64,000 nt of DNA, taken from Rosettibacter firmus (GTDB taxonomy: Bacteria; Bacteroidota; Ignavibacteria; Ignavibacteriales; Melioribacteraceae). The notes under the pieces are model-generated. The model had not been told where the DNA came from. It did not search any database and saw only the letters and a program-made list of their open reading frames with translations. This document shows positions 1-9,372 of the stretch, piece after piece. Each line of letters starts with the position of its first letter. Within the stretch, counting starts at the first letter, position 1. The stretch lies in NCBI RefSeq assembly GCF_036860695.1, contig NZ_JAYKGJ010000004.1, positions 62,001-126,000 of the forward strand. Direction: 5' to 3'. The position numbers and the translations under genes are program-made.

Positions 1-2
1 TC

Positions 3-413
3 CAGAGTCATAGCACATCGAATGCATCATCAATTTCACAAAGAGCAGCTCTTGCTGCTTTACTTGGTCCTCAAGATTATGTTGAATTTTCCAGAAATGA
101 ATTTCAAAAAAGAAGAGATATTCTTTATAACGAGCTAACATCAATCAATGGAATTAAATGCTATAAACCACAGGGAGCTTTTTATTTATTCCCCAATGTA
201 TCTTTTTATTTTGGCAAACATAGTGGAAACATAACTATTAACAACTCATTTGATTTAGCACTTTATCTTTTAAATCAAGCCAAAGTAGCAGTAGTTCCTG
301 GAAGTGTTTTTGGTGCAGAAGGATACATAAGATTATCATATTCAACATCTGTAGAAAATTTAATTGAAGGTGCAAAAAGAATAAAAGAAGCTTTACAAAG
401 ATTAGTAAGTTAA
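3..413 (+). CDS. Class I/II aminotransferase, C-terminal part (aspartate aminotransferase-like)
   Basis: The gene is cut by the left window edge; 136 codons remain before TAA. It starts within SHSTSNASSISQ, which matches the post-lysine segment of class I PLP aminotransferases, where S-H-S-T-S-N follows the Schiff-base lysine loop. The rest fits the small C-terminal domain: GAFYLFPNVS, then a PGSVFG segment and an R-L-S-Y motif (IRLSYSTS) whose Arg binds the substrate alpha-carboxylate. The likely reaction is amino-group transfer between aspartate or a related amino acid and 2-oxoglutarate, in the cytoplasm. Substrate cannot be settled without the N-terminal part. The gene converges with the downstream dehydrogenase across a gap of about 20 bases with no visible terminator. 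Confidence 0.85.
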   Translation, partial: QSHSTSNASSISQRAALAALLGPQDYVEFSRNEFQKRRDILYNELTSINGIKCYKPQGAFYLFPNVSFYFGKHSGNITINNSFDLALYLLNQAKVAVVPGSVFGAEGYIRLSYSTSVENLIEGAKRIKEALQRLVS

Positions 414-434
414 CAGCTGATTTAATTTAAAGAA

Positions 435-1799
435 CTATCGAATCCAGACTGTTTTTATATTTACAAATTCTTTAATTCCATAATGAGAAAGTTCTCTTCC
501 ATATCCAGAATTTTTAACTCCACCGAAAGGCAATCTCGGATCACTTTTTACCATACCATTAATAAATACAGAACCTGCTTCGATTTGGCGAGCAAGTTTT
601 CTGGCTTTCTCAATATTATTTGTCCACAACGAAGCACCAAGACCATATTTGGTATCGTTGGCAATTTCAATAGCTTCGTTATCATCTTTTACTTTTATTA
701 AAGCTGCTACTGGACCAAATATTTCTTCTTCATAAGCAGGCATTCCTTTTTTAACATTAGCAAGTACAGTTGGTTCAAAGAACAAACTTTCTGAATCTAT
801 TCTTTTACCTCCACATAAAATTACTGCTCCATTTTCCACCGAATTTTTGACCTGATATTCAAGTTCAATTAATAAATCTTCTCGTGCAATTGGTCCAAGT
901 TCTGTTGTTTCTTCCATTGGATTACCAACTTTAACTTTCGACATCAAATCAACAAATTTTTTCTCAAATTCATCATAAACTTTTTCAACAACAATAAATC
1001 TTTTTGCTGCAATGCAACTCTGACCATTATTAATTAATCTCGCATTTACTCCTGTTTTAACAGCTAAATCAATATCAGCATCTTCAAGAATTATAAATGG
1101 ATCGCTACCACCTAATTCCATTACAGATTTTTTTAAAAACTTACCACAATATCCTGCAACCTGTCTACCAGCATATTCGCTACCAGTTAATGTTACAGCT
1201 TTAACTTTTGGATGATTGATAATTTCTTCGACATCCGAAGGATTAATCAGAACAGTTCTGAATAAATTTTGTGGAAATTGAGCATCTTTAAATATTTTCT
1301 CAATTGCTAAAGCACACATTGGAACATTAGAAGCGTGTTTTAGTAAACATGCATTACCTGCCATTAAAGCAGGGACTGCAAATCTAAATACCTGCCAGAA
1401 TGGAAAATTCCATGGCATTATTGCAAATATTATTCCGAGCGGATCAAATTGAATATAACTTTCTGATGCATCTGTTTGAATATATTCTTTCTGTAAAAAA
1501 TCTTCTGCATTTTCTGAATAATATTCACAAACCCATGCACACTTTTCTATTTCTGATATTGCTTGAGTTATTGGTTTTCCCATTTCTGTTACAATAATTT
1601 TAGCATACTCTCTTTTATTCTCTTTTAAAATCTTTGCAACATTTTTCATCAATATACTTCGTTCATAAAATGAAGTTTCTTTCCAGTATTGAAATGCATT
1701 TTGAACATCATCTATTAAATTAAAAACTATTTCCAGAGAATATTCTTCAAAAACTTTTTCAACTTTTTTTGTTGATGGATTAATTGATTTAATTGCCAT
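435..1799 (-). CDS. gabD: NAD(P)-dependent aldehyde dehydrogenase, succinate-semialdehyde dehydrogenase type
   Basis: A complete 454-residue aldehyde dehydrogenase. The oxyanion Asn is in PWNFPFWQ (N131), the general-base Glu is in MELGGSDPF (E228) and the nucleophile Cys is in NNGQSCIAAKRF (C262). The C-terminus, FGGVKNSGYGREL followed by GIKEFVNIKTV, is typical of the short succinate-semialdehyde dehydrogenase group (GabD/Sad, about 455 residues). It probably oxidises succinate semialdehyde or a similar aldehyde to the acid in the cytosol. The start is supported by a run of six G just upstream of the ATG on the minus strand. It has no partner GABA aminotransferase in the window, so the physiological aldehyde is uncertain. 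Confidence 0.88.
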   Translation of the reverse strand: MAIKSINPSTKKVEKVFEEYSLEIVFNLIDDVQNAFQYWKETSFYERSILMKNVAKILKENKREYAKIIVTEMGKPITQAISEIEKCAWVCEYYSENAEDFLQKEYIQTDASESYIQFDPLGIIFAIMPWNFPFWQVFRFAVPALMAGNACLLKHASNVPMCALAIEKIFKDAQFPQNLFRTVLINPSDVEEIINHPKVKAVTLTGSEYAGRQVAGYCGKFLKKSVMELGGSDPFIILEDADIDLAVKTGVNARLINNGQSCIAAKRFIVVEKVYDEFEKKFVDLMSKVKVGNPMEETTELGPIAREDLLIELEYQVKNSVENGAVILCGGKRIDSESLFFEPTVLANVKKGMPAYEEEIFGPVAALIKVKDDNEAIEIANDTKYGLGASLWTNNIEKARKLARQIEAGSVFINGMVKSDPRLPFGGVKNSGYGRELSHYGIKEFVNIKTVWIR

Positions 1800-1930
1800 T
1801 TTACCCCCCAGAAAATTTAAAACAAATATAATCAGTAAGCTTCGATTTTAGTATAAAAATTTTGTAAGTTATAAGAAAAATAATTCAAATATAAACATGA
1901 TAAATTACCTCAATTAAATAATTATTCTTT

Positions 1931-3271
1931 ATGAAAAAATCTAAACCTAAAACTTTTGTTCTCGACACAAATGTTATTTTACACGATCCAACCTGCATTC
2001 ATCACTTTGAAGAAAATAATATTATAATTCCACTGGTTGTAATTGAAGAACTTGATCATTTCAAGAGAGGAAATCAGGTAATTAATTTAAATGCAAGAGA
2101 GTTTGCAAGAACTCTGGATTCAATAACAGGTAATGAAATTTTTAATGGTGGAGTTCCACTTGGTCGTGGAAAAGGTAAAGTAAGAATTGTTATCACAAAA
2201 GGATTGAACAAAGAAATTCAAGAAATATTTCGGGAAGATAATGTTGATCATCGTGTATTGAGTGCAGCTTATGAAGCATTAAAGAATAGCAAAGATAAAA
2301 CAAAAGTTGTTCTTGTAAGTAAGGATGTTAATCTTCGAATGAAGGCTAAAGCTATTGGTATACCTGCTGAGGATTATTCGACAGATAGAATTCCAAATAT
2401 CGAAGAATTATACAGTGGAAAAGAAATAATAGAAAATTTTGATGATGATATTTTACAAAAATTATATCAACCACCTTACGAAGTTCCTTCGAAACAAATT
2501 CTAAAAAAAATAAAAGTTGAAGCTGTTCCAAATAAATTTTTTATAATGAGGAATTCCAATCGTTCTATTCTAACTGTATTAGATAAAGAAATGGATAAAT
2601 TCAGAAGAATTGATAAGGAAACTGTTTATGGAATTAAACCAAGAAATGCAGAACAAACTTTTGCAGTAAATGCATTATGTAATCCAGATATTCCACTTGT
2701 TACTTTAACAGGCAAAGCAGGCACAGGAAAAACATTACTTGCACTTGCAAGTGCTTTACACGTCAGAAAAAATTATAGACAAATTTATGTTGCTCGTCCA
2801 GTTGTGCCACTTAGCAATAAAGATATTGGATATTTACCCGGAGACGTAGAAAGTAAATTAGCTCCATATATGCAGCCATTATGGGATAACTTAAAAGTAA
2901 TTCAGGATCAATTTCCAGAGACAGATAAAAACTATCAACTAATTAATTCATTGGTAAAAGAAGAAAAACTTGTAATTGAACCATTAAGTTATATTCGTGG
3001 GAGAAGTTTGCAAAGAATTTATTTTATTGTTGACGAAGCACAAAATTTAACTCCACACGAAATTAAAACAATAATAACTCGAGCAGGCGAAGGAGCTAAA
3101 ATTGTTTTAACCGGCGACATATATCAAATCGATCATCCTTATCTTGATGCTCAATCTAATGGCCTTTCTTATCTTATTGAAAATTTTAAAGGCCAGAAGC
3201 TATATGCTCATATAAATCTTGAAAAAGGTGAACGCTCAATACTTGCTGAACTTGCAAGTAATTTATTATAG
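1931..3271 (+). CDS. PIN-PhoH family ATPase (PhoH2/YlaK-like)
   Basis: A 446-residue two-domain protein. Residues about 6-145 form a PIN nuclease domain with the acidic set visible in LDTNV (D12), VVIEELDHF (E39/E40), NVDHR (D106) and SKDVN (D132). Residues about 235-446 form a PhoH ATPase with Walker A GKAGTGKT (261-268) and Walker B YFIVDEAQN, followed by the sensor-like segment LTGDIYQIDHPYLD. PhoH2-type proteins are described as RNA-unwinding and RNA-cleaving ATPases; here that role is inferred from domain order. It is a single gene with its own promoter region of about 130 bases on the left and converges with the lipoprotein gene on the right. Confidence 0.92.
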   Translation: MKKSKPKTFVLDTNVILHDPTCIHHFEENNIIIPLVVIEELDHFKRGNQVINLNAREFARTLDSITGNEIFNGGVPLGRGKGKVRIVITKGLNKEIQEIFREDNVDHRVLSAAYEALKNSKDKTKVVLVSKDVNLRMKAKAIGIPAEDYSTDRIPNIEELYSGKEIIENFDDDILQKLYQPPYEVPSKQILKKIKVEAVPNKFFIMRNSNRSILTVLDKEMDKFRRIDKETVYGIKPRNAEQTFAVNALCNPDIPLVTLTGKAGTGKTLLALASALHVRKNYRQIYVARPVVPLSNKDIGYLPGDVESKLAPYMQPLWDNLKVIQDQFPETDKNYQLINSLVKEEKLVIEPLSYIRGRSLQRIYFIVDEAQNLTPHEIKTIITRAGEGAKIVLTGDIYQIDHPYLDAQSNGLSYLIENFKGQKLYAHINLEKGERSILAELASNLL

Positions 3272-3287
3272 CTTTCTTAATATTTTT

Positions 3288-4187
3288 TTATTGAGAAGTT
3301 TTCACAAGAGTAGTTTCTATGCTGAAATTTAATGGTTCTACTCTTGAAAAAGATGGCATAGTTCTTCTCATATTACCCGATGGTCTTCTAAATTCACCCT
3401 GTGGAAAATTTCTAACCGGTCTATCTTTTACATCTGACAATTTAATCTCTTCGGTCTCAAATGTAATTTTTAATTTATCACCCGGCTTTGATTGTATGCA
3501 AAGCTTATCTTCGTGATTTCCTGATAATGGAATTTGAAGTTCATAAACAAGTTTATTTGCATTAACTGCCATTTTAATTTTTATATCTTTATCATTATTA
3601 ATTGAATACAACCATAAAGGATATTTATTTTCATCAACAATTTGAAAATTTTGTTCGTTAGCCAGTAATCTTTCTACCATTTTATCAAGTTTCACTTTTT
3701 CATTTCTGAGAGAATCTCTGTCACTTATGGGCGGTCTATTTCTAATATCAAAATTCTCTTCTAAACGAGATTCTAAAATTCCCAGTGGATATTTCAAACC
3801 AATTATTTTTGATTTATCCTCAGGAACAAACCAAACAATAAATCCCCTTCGTAATATTTGAATTGCTTGAGATGGATTTTCTACAATTAAACATAGATAA
3901 ATAAAATTATCGTTGTTTTTAATTCCTATCGAAACATTTTTATCTTTAATATAGGTAAGATTATTTACCCAGTCATTATAATTACCATCAATATTTATTT
4001 CTTCGGAATTCCATTTACTTACAATCTGCTCTGTTGAACTGCAACCAATTAAAAGCGTGCTTATAATGATTAAGGAAATATTGTAAAATATCTTTAAGGA
4101 TTTGTGAATATAACTCAAATAATTATCTGTTATTATTGATAAACTTCGAAAGTTCATTTTCACATTCATATAAAAATTCCTTTTCAT
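3288..4187 (-). CDS. Lipoprotein with carbohydrate-binding/DOMON-like beta-sandwich start
   Basis: A 299-residue protein of unknown function. A hydrophobic stretch at residues 33-48 ends in the lipobox LLIGC (C49), so it should be lipidated. The n-region is unusually long (about 32 residues), yet the ATG at 4187 has a good ribosome site (AGGAG, about 8 bases upstream), so I keep that start. After the lipobox, the segment INIDGNYNDW resembles the opening of CBM9/DOMON-like domains (I-D-G-x-x-x-D/E-W). The C-terminus is rich in Arg and Pro. It is monocistronic and divergent from the GH9 gene 250 bases away, so a role in glycan handling is possible but not shown. Confidence 0.7.
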   Translation of the reverse strand: MKRNFYMNVKMNFRSLSIITDNYLSYIHKSLKIFYNISLIIISTLLIGCSSTEQIVSKWNSEEINIDGNYNDWVNNLTYIKDKNVSIGIKNNDNFIYLCLIVENPSQAIQILRRGFIVWFVPEDKSKIIGLKYPLGILESRLEENFDIRNRPPISDRDSLRNEKVKLDKMVERLLANEQNFQIVDENKYPLWLYSINNDKDIKIKMAVNANKLVYELQIPLSGNHEDKLCIQSKPGDKLKITFETEEIKLSDVKDRPVRNFPQGEFRRPSGNMRRTMPSFSRVEPLNFSIETTLVKTSQ

Positions 4188-4438
4188 TATATAAACTCCT
4201 GAATTTCATTTTTTTGACATTTCCCTACAATACTTAGTTTAAATCAATCATAAAGAGAATAAATCTTTCAGGATTTTATCTAAATGATAAATATTTATTA
4301 TTAAGATAAAAACCATTTTCCAATCATTAAATAATTTCTTCTAAAACAAATGATTATACGATTTTAATATGGCATTCTTTATGCAATTTTTTTTATTATA
4401 ATTCTTTATCGAATCATACTTTTAAAAAGGAGAATTAT

Positions 4439-6901
4439 ATGAAACAAACGATGATATATTTTATAGTTCTTGCAATGACATACTCAATTTATAGTCAATC
4501 AAATTTGAAAATAAACGAAATGGGATATTATGAATTACCAGGATTAAACATTATGGTATTTGATGATTTCTATCCAGAAGGTCATCAAGGTGGTGTTACA
4601 ATTGTTATGTTCGGGAAACGACTTGCAGCTAATGGAGATTTAAGATTAGAACCTACACCTGGACAATGGTCACCTGTCCCCAAAATTGGAAATAGAATTG
4701 TCGATAAAAAAAATAATACAATTACAGTAGAATTGTGGTATCCTGATTCAAGCAAAGATAGAAAGGGATTTAATCCAATTGAATATCCAGATCTTAAATT
4801 AAAATACAAAATAAGAACTGAAGTTGATGGACAAAGTTTAAAAGTGATTGTTGACCTTGATGAACCTTTACCTGAAGAGTGGTCAAACAAAGTTGGATTT
4901 AATTTGGAATTATTTCCTGGAGAATATTTCAATGAATTTTATTTAATGGATAATAACACAGGGCAATTTCCAAGACAACCAGTTAATGAAATGTTCTATG
5001 ATAGTGATGGAAATCTCCAGATAAAACCACTTGCAGAAGGTAAACAATTAATTGTAGCTCCAGACAAAAAAGAAAAGAGAATAGAATTTTACAGTCTAAA
5101 AAACAAACTTATACTTCTTGATGGAAGAGGATTACACAACAATGGATGGTTTATAATTCGTTCCACAATTCCAGCCAATGTTACTAAAAATGCAATTGAA
5201 TGGATAATAACACCTTCGATTGATACAACCTGGAGATATAAACCTGTAATTCAGATTTCACAGATTGGTTATCATCCTGAACAATCCAAATTTGCAGTGA
5301 TTGAATTAGATAAGCTAACAAAAAAACTTGATGAGATAAAACTTATAAAAATAAATAAAGACTCAGAGAAAATAATCAAACAAGAGAGCAATCCAATTTT
5401 GTGGGGAAATTTCTTAAGATACAAATACATACGCTTCGATTTTTCTGAAATAAAAGAAGAAGGACTTTATAAAATTAAATATGGAAACATAGAATCGAAT
5501 GTATTTGAAATAAAGAATGATATTTTTTCCAAAGGAGTATGGCAACCTACAATAGATTATTTTCTTCCAGCTCAAATGTGTCACATGAGAATTGAAGATA
5601 GATACAAAGTTTGGCATGGGCTATGTCACATGGACGATGCAATTATGGCTCCAACTAATCACAATCATTTCGATGGATATTATCAACATGAATCAACATT
5701 AACAAAATACAAATCAGGAGAACATGTGCCAGGATTAAATATTGGAGGCTGGCATGATGCAGGTGACTATGATCTAAGAATTGAATCTCAAGCAGAAACT
5801 GTTTATAAACTTTCTCTTGCTTATGAATTATTCCACATTGAACACGATCAAACAACTATTGACCAGAACCAGAGATTAGCAATTATACACAAACCTGATG
5901 GCAAGCCAGATATATTACAACAAATTGAACATGGTATATTATCTATAATTGGTGGTTATGAATCTTTAGGTAGATTATATCGAGGGATTATTTGCCAATC
6001 GCTCAAACAATATGTTCATCTTGGTGATGCATCAACTATGACTGATAATTTTATTTATAATGAAAACAAATTAAATCCAATTTTAGAGAAAAAACTTTTA
6101 AATGATGACCGTTTTGTTTTTACTGAAATAAATCCTCAAAGAGAACTTTATGTTGCACAAACTTTAGCAGCTGTTTACAGAGTGATGAAAGATTATAATA
6201 AAGAATTAGCAGAAAAATGTTTGAATATTGCAGAAGAACTATTTATCCAGAATTCTAATATTAATGAAAAAATAAAACTCAATGCTGCAGCTGAACTTTA
6301 CATATCAACATCAAAAGATACTTACAAAAAAATATTATTAAACAATATTGATGAATTATCAAACCACATTGAAAATTATAGTGAAACAATTGGAAGAGTT
6401 GTTGAAAAAATTAACGATAAAAATTTTGTAAATAAGATTGAAGCCAGTGTTAAAAACTATTATAACAAAACAATTGAATTACAAAAAGAAAATCCATACG
6501 GAATACCATATAAACCATATATCTGGGGTGCAGGCTGGGGAATCCAGGAATTTGGAGTGAATTTATTATTACTGCATCTTTACTTCCCACACATTATAAA
6601 TAAAGATTTTGTTTTTAATGCATTAAACTTTGTTCTTGGCTGTCATCCAGGAGAAAACACAGCATCATTTGTTTCGGGCGTCGGTGTAAATTCACTAATT
6701 GTTGCATATGGATTTAACAGAGACGAATGGAGTTATATTCCTGGTGGTGTTGCAAGTGGCACTGCTTTAATTCGTCCCGATTTACCTGAATTAAAAATCT
6801 GGCCTTATTTATGGCAACAATCTGAATATGTTTTAGGTGGAGGAACAACTAATTTCATTTTATTAGCAATAGCTGCAGACTATCTCTATAATAAACAATA
6901 A
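4439..6901 (+). CDS. Secreted GH9 family glycoside hydrolase (cellulase-type) with CelD-N Ig-like domain
   Basis: An 820-residue exported enzyme. A signal peptide (residues 1-19, ending IYSQ) is followed by an N-terminal beta-rich region of about 250 residues with no clear family assignment. A CelD-N Ig-like domain follows (from about 275, with IQISQIGYHPEQSKFAVI), then a GH9 (alpha/alpha)6 domain. The GH9 catalytic aspartates are in GGWHDAGDYD (D440 and D443). The usual C-terminal N-E motif is not obvious; E796 in LWQQSEYVLGGG is the best general-acid candidate. GH9 enzymes cut beta-1,4-glucan and related chains. A strong AAGGAG site precedes the start. It is the first of nine same-strand genes of a saccharolytic cluster. 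Confidence 0.88.
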   Translation: MKQTMIYFIVLAMTYSIYSQSNLKINEMGYYELPGLNIMVFDDFYPEGHQGGVTIVMFGKRLAANGDLRLEPTPGQWSPVPKIGNRIVDKKNNTITVELWYPDSSKDRKGFNPIEYPDLKLKYKIRTEVDGQSLKVIVDLDEPLPEEWSNKVGFNLELFPGEYFNEFYLMDNNTGQFPRQPVNEMFYDSDGNLQIKPLAEGKQLIVAPDKKEKRIEFYSLKNKLILLDGRGLHNNGWFIIRSTIPANVTKNAIEWIITPSIDTTWRYKPVIQISQIGYHPEQSKFAVIELDKLTKKLDEIKLIKINKDSEKIIKQESNPILWGNFLRYKYIRFDFSEIKEEGLYKIKYGNIESNVFEIKNDIFSKGVWQPTIDYFLPAQMCHMRIEDRYKVWHGLCHMDDAIMAPTNHNHFDGYYQHESTLTKYKSGEHVPGLNIGGWHDAGDYDLRIESQAETVYKLSLAYELFHIEHDQTTIDQNQRLAIIHKPDGKPDILQQIEHGILSIIGGYESLGRLYRGIICQSLKQYVHLGDASTMTDNFIYNENKLNPILEKKLLNDDRFVFTEINPQRELYVAQTLAAVYRVMKDYNKELAEKCLNIAEELFIQNSNINEKIKLNAAAELYISTSKDTYKKILLNNIDELSNHIENYSETIGRVVEKINDKNFVNKIEASVKNYYNKTIELQKENPYGIPYKPYIWGAGWGIQEFGVNLLLLHLYFPHIINKDFVFNALNFVLGCHPGENTASFVSGVGVNSLIVAYGFNRDEWSYIPGGVASGTALIRPDLPELKIWPYLWQQSEYVLGGGTTNFILLAIAADYLYNKQ

Positions 6902-6942
6902 ATTTCTAAAAGAGCTATTAAAAAAATTACAGGGGTTTTCTT

Positions 6943-8046
6943 ATGAAACGAAGAGATTTTATAAAAACAAGTGCAATAATTTCAGCAGGACTTTCATTAA
7001 CTAATTTTACATTAAGCTCAAGCGAAGTCAAAACTCAAAATAAAGTTATTAAGATTCCAAGATATATAGGTTTTAATCTCACAGAAAAAGCTGGTATCAA
7101 CGGGAAAAAATTTAATGAAGAAGATTTTGAAATCATGGCTGAATGGGGATTTAATTTTGCTCGCATCCCTATGTCATACTGGAACTGGGCTCCTAAAGAT
7201 GATTGGTATAATATTAATGAAGATTTTTTCAAAGACATCGATGAAGTTATTGAATTCGGTAAACAATATAATATTCATATCAATCTTAATTTGCATCGTA
7301 TTCCTGGTTATTGTATTAATGGAAGAAATTTTGAACCTTATGATTTATTTGAAGATACTCCAAAAAACATGCAAAAAGCTCTTGATGCTGCTGTATATCA
7401 CTGGAAATATATTGCAAAAAGATATGCAGGCATTCCAAATTCTCAATTGAGTTTCGATTTGATTAACGAACCTCCCAAAAGAACCAATGAAGAAAGATAT
7501 GTAGAAATTGTAAAAGCTCTTGTTAAAGGAATAAAAGAAGAAGATCCTGAAAGATTAATAATCGCAGATGGAAAAGATATTGGAAGGTATCCAGTTATGG
7601 GATTAGTTGGAATTGTTGATGTTCAGAGCACACGTGGTTATGATCCGATGAGCTTAACTCATTACACAGCTACTTGGGTTCCAAAAGATGAATTTGAAAC
7701 TTTTAATCCTCCTACCTGGCCACTTAAAGGTGATGATGGAAAAATATGGGATAAAGCTGCACTTAAAGAAAAATTAATCGATTCATGGATGCCTCTGGTC
7801 GAAAAAGGTGTTCAGGTTCATGTGGGCGAATGGGGTTGCTACAATAAAACACCACATGATATTGTTCTAAGATGGATGGAAGATGTTTTATCTCTCTGGA
7901 AAGAAGTTAATTGGGGTTATGCAATGTGGAATTTAAAAGGGGATTTCGGTATTCTTAACAGTAATCGTGCTGATGTAAAATATGAAAATTATAAAGGACA
8001 CAAATTAGATAGAAAAATGCTTGAACTACTAAAAAAATATTTCTAA
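6943..8046 (+). CDS. Tat-type exported GH5 glycoside hydrolase (endoglucanase/mannanase family)
   Basis: A 367-residue GH5 TIM-barrel enzyme, complete. The N-terminus MKRRDFIKTSA fits a twin-arginine export signal, followed by a short hydrophobic stretch. The acid/base Glu is in FDLINEPP (E176) and the nucleophile Glu is in VHVGEWGCY (E296). Other GH5 landmarks are NLHRIPGY near residue 117 and the terminal AMWNLKGDFGIL segment. GH5 covers cellulases, mannanases and xyloglucanases; specificity cannot be read from sequence alone. It lies 41 bases after the GH9 gene with a ribosome site (AGGGG) before the ATG, so the two are probably co-transcribed. Tat export implies folding in the cytoplasm before transport to the periplasm. 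Confidence 0.9.
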   Translation: MKRRDFIKTSAIISAGLSLTNFTLSSSEVKTQNKVIKIPRYIGFNLTEKAGINGKKFNEEDFEIMAEWGFNFARIPMSYWNWAPKDDWYNINEDFFKDIDEVIEFGKQYNIHINLNLHRIPGYCINGRNFEPYDLFEDTPKNMQKALDAAVYHWKYIAKRYAGIPNSQLSFDLINEPPKRTNEERYVEIVKALVKGIKEEDPERLIIADGKDIGRYPVMGLVGIVDVQSTRGYDPMSLTHYTATWVPKDEFETFNPPTWPLKGDDGKIWDKAALKEKLIDSWMPLVEKGVQVHVGEWGCYNKTPHDIVLRWMEDVLSLWKEVNWGYAMWNLKGDFGILNSNRADVKYENYKGHKLDRKMLELLKKYF

Positions 8047-8177
8047 AAAATTTTACAATAGTTATGCTATCAATAAATATTTCTTGAAAGATTAATTGAT
8101 AATATACTGTTTCCACGATGTTGAGAATTGATTTATAAAATAAATCTCACAATAAAAATTAAGTGGAGATAATTAAA

Positions 8178-9239
8178 ATGAATCGGAAATCATTCTTAAA
8201 GATCATACCACTTGCTGGAATACTTTTAAGTTCACAAAATGATTTAATATTTTCTAAAGGTAAAGAAAAAAATCAAAACATATTCAAAAACAAATCAACA
8301 CTCGAAAAAGTAAAATTAGCAATGTTAAGCATGCAACGTGCAACATGGGAACAGGGTGTAGCAATGCAAGCAATGCTCGAATCTGGCGAAGAAGAACTTG
8401 TAATTTTGATGGCTAAAGAGGCAGTATTAAGACAATCACCTGATGGAAGACTTGCAATGCTGGGAGAAGAATTTGCTCTAAGTGATGCATGTTCACCTGG
8501 AGAAGCTGTTCTATGGGCTGCAAAAAAGACTGGCGATGAATCTTTGATGAATGGCTTTAATAAACTCCTCGATTATATTATGAATAAAGCTCCTCGCAAC
8601 AAAGATGGAATTATTTATCATTTTACAAACGTTCCACAAATCTGGAGCGATATAAATTACATGTTACCTCCATTTCTTGCAGTTGCAAAAAAATATGAAG
8701 AAGCAGTAAAGCAAATCGAAGGAGCTTTTTCTTGTCTGTGGAATCCTGATAAAAAACTTCTATCGCATATGTGGGATTGTGAAAAAAATGAATTCGTTCG
8801 AAAAGATTGCTGGGGTGTTGGTAATGGATGGTCGGCTGCTGGACTTACAAGAGTCATAAACATGTTGCCAGATTCCATGCAACAAGAGAAGAATAAACTA
8901 ATTAATTATGTAAAAGATATAATTGATGGTTGCATTGCACACATCAGAGAAGATGGATTATTCCATAATATTGTTGATAATCCAAATTCTTTTGTAGAAA
9001 CAAATTTATCTCAAATGCTTGCTTATACAATCTATCGGGGTATAAAAAGTGGCTGGCTCGATAAAAGTTATAAAAAATATGCCGATAAAATGAGAACTGC
9101 TGCACATTCTAAAGTTGACAAACTTGGATTAGTTCAGGGTGTATGTGGATCTCCAGAATTTGATCATCCTGGAACTGCAACAGAAGGACAGGCATTTTTT
9201 ATTTTGATGGAAGCTGCTTATAGAGACTTAAATTCTTAA
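8178..9239 (+). CDS. Exported GH105/GH88-like unsaturated uronyl hydrolase
   Basis: The reading frame can be extended to a GTG at 8163, but ATG at 8178 is better: GGAG lies 9 bases upstream and the signal NRKSFLKIIPLAGILLSS then starts properly (353 residues). Landmarks of the (alpha/alpha)6 GH105 fold are IWSDINYMLPPFLA, with the catalytic-type Asp, and CWGVGNGWSAAG, corresponding to the R/x-G-N-G-W motif. The C-terminal CGSPEFDHPGTATEGQAF also fits. Known members remove the unsaturated uronic acid left by polysaccharide lyases. The NRKSFLK start may be a weak Tat-like signal. It follows the GH5 gene by 131 bases. Assignment between GH105 and GH88 is by resemblance only. Confidence 0.82.
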   Translation: MNRKSFLKIIPLAGILLSSQNDLIFSKGKEKNQNIFKNKSTLEKVKLAMLSMQRATWEQGVAMQAMLESGEEELVILMAKEAVLRQSPDGRLAMLGEEFALSDACSPGEAVLWAAKKTGDESLMNGFNKLLDYIMNKAPRNKDGIIYHFTNVPQIWSDINYMLPPFLAVAKKYEEAVKQIEGAFSCLWNPDKKLLSHMWDCEKNEFVRKDCWGVGNGWSAAGLTRVINMLPDSMQQEKNKLINYVKDIIDGCIAHIREDGLFHNIVDNPNSFVETNLSQMLAYTIYRGIKSGWLDKSYKKYADKMRTAAHSKVDKLGLVQGVCGSPEFDHPGTATEGQAFFILMEAAYRDLNS

Positions 9240-9372
9240 TTACCAGAATGTTACTTCAAGTTATATAATTATGTCTTGTAGTTTAGATATATTTTTAATA
9301 TTTATAAATTAGTAAATTGTTCTTTATGGCTGGAAGAAATGATTTGTCTTATTAATTGTAGAGGGGGAGGTT

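Noticed and set aside
3272-3300. Weak hairpin between the PhoH and lipoprotein genes
   Set aside because: The stem contains a mismatch and is almost all A/T, so it is not distinguishable from background.
8163-8177. GTG start for the GH105-like gene
   Set aside because: The GTG is part of the ribosome site used by the ATG at 8178.
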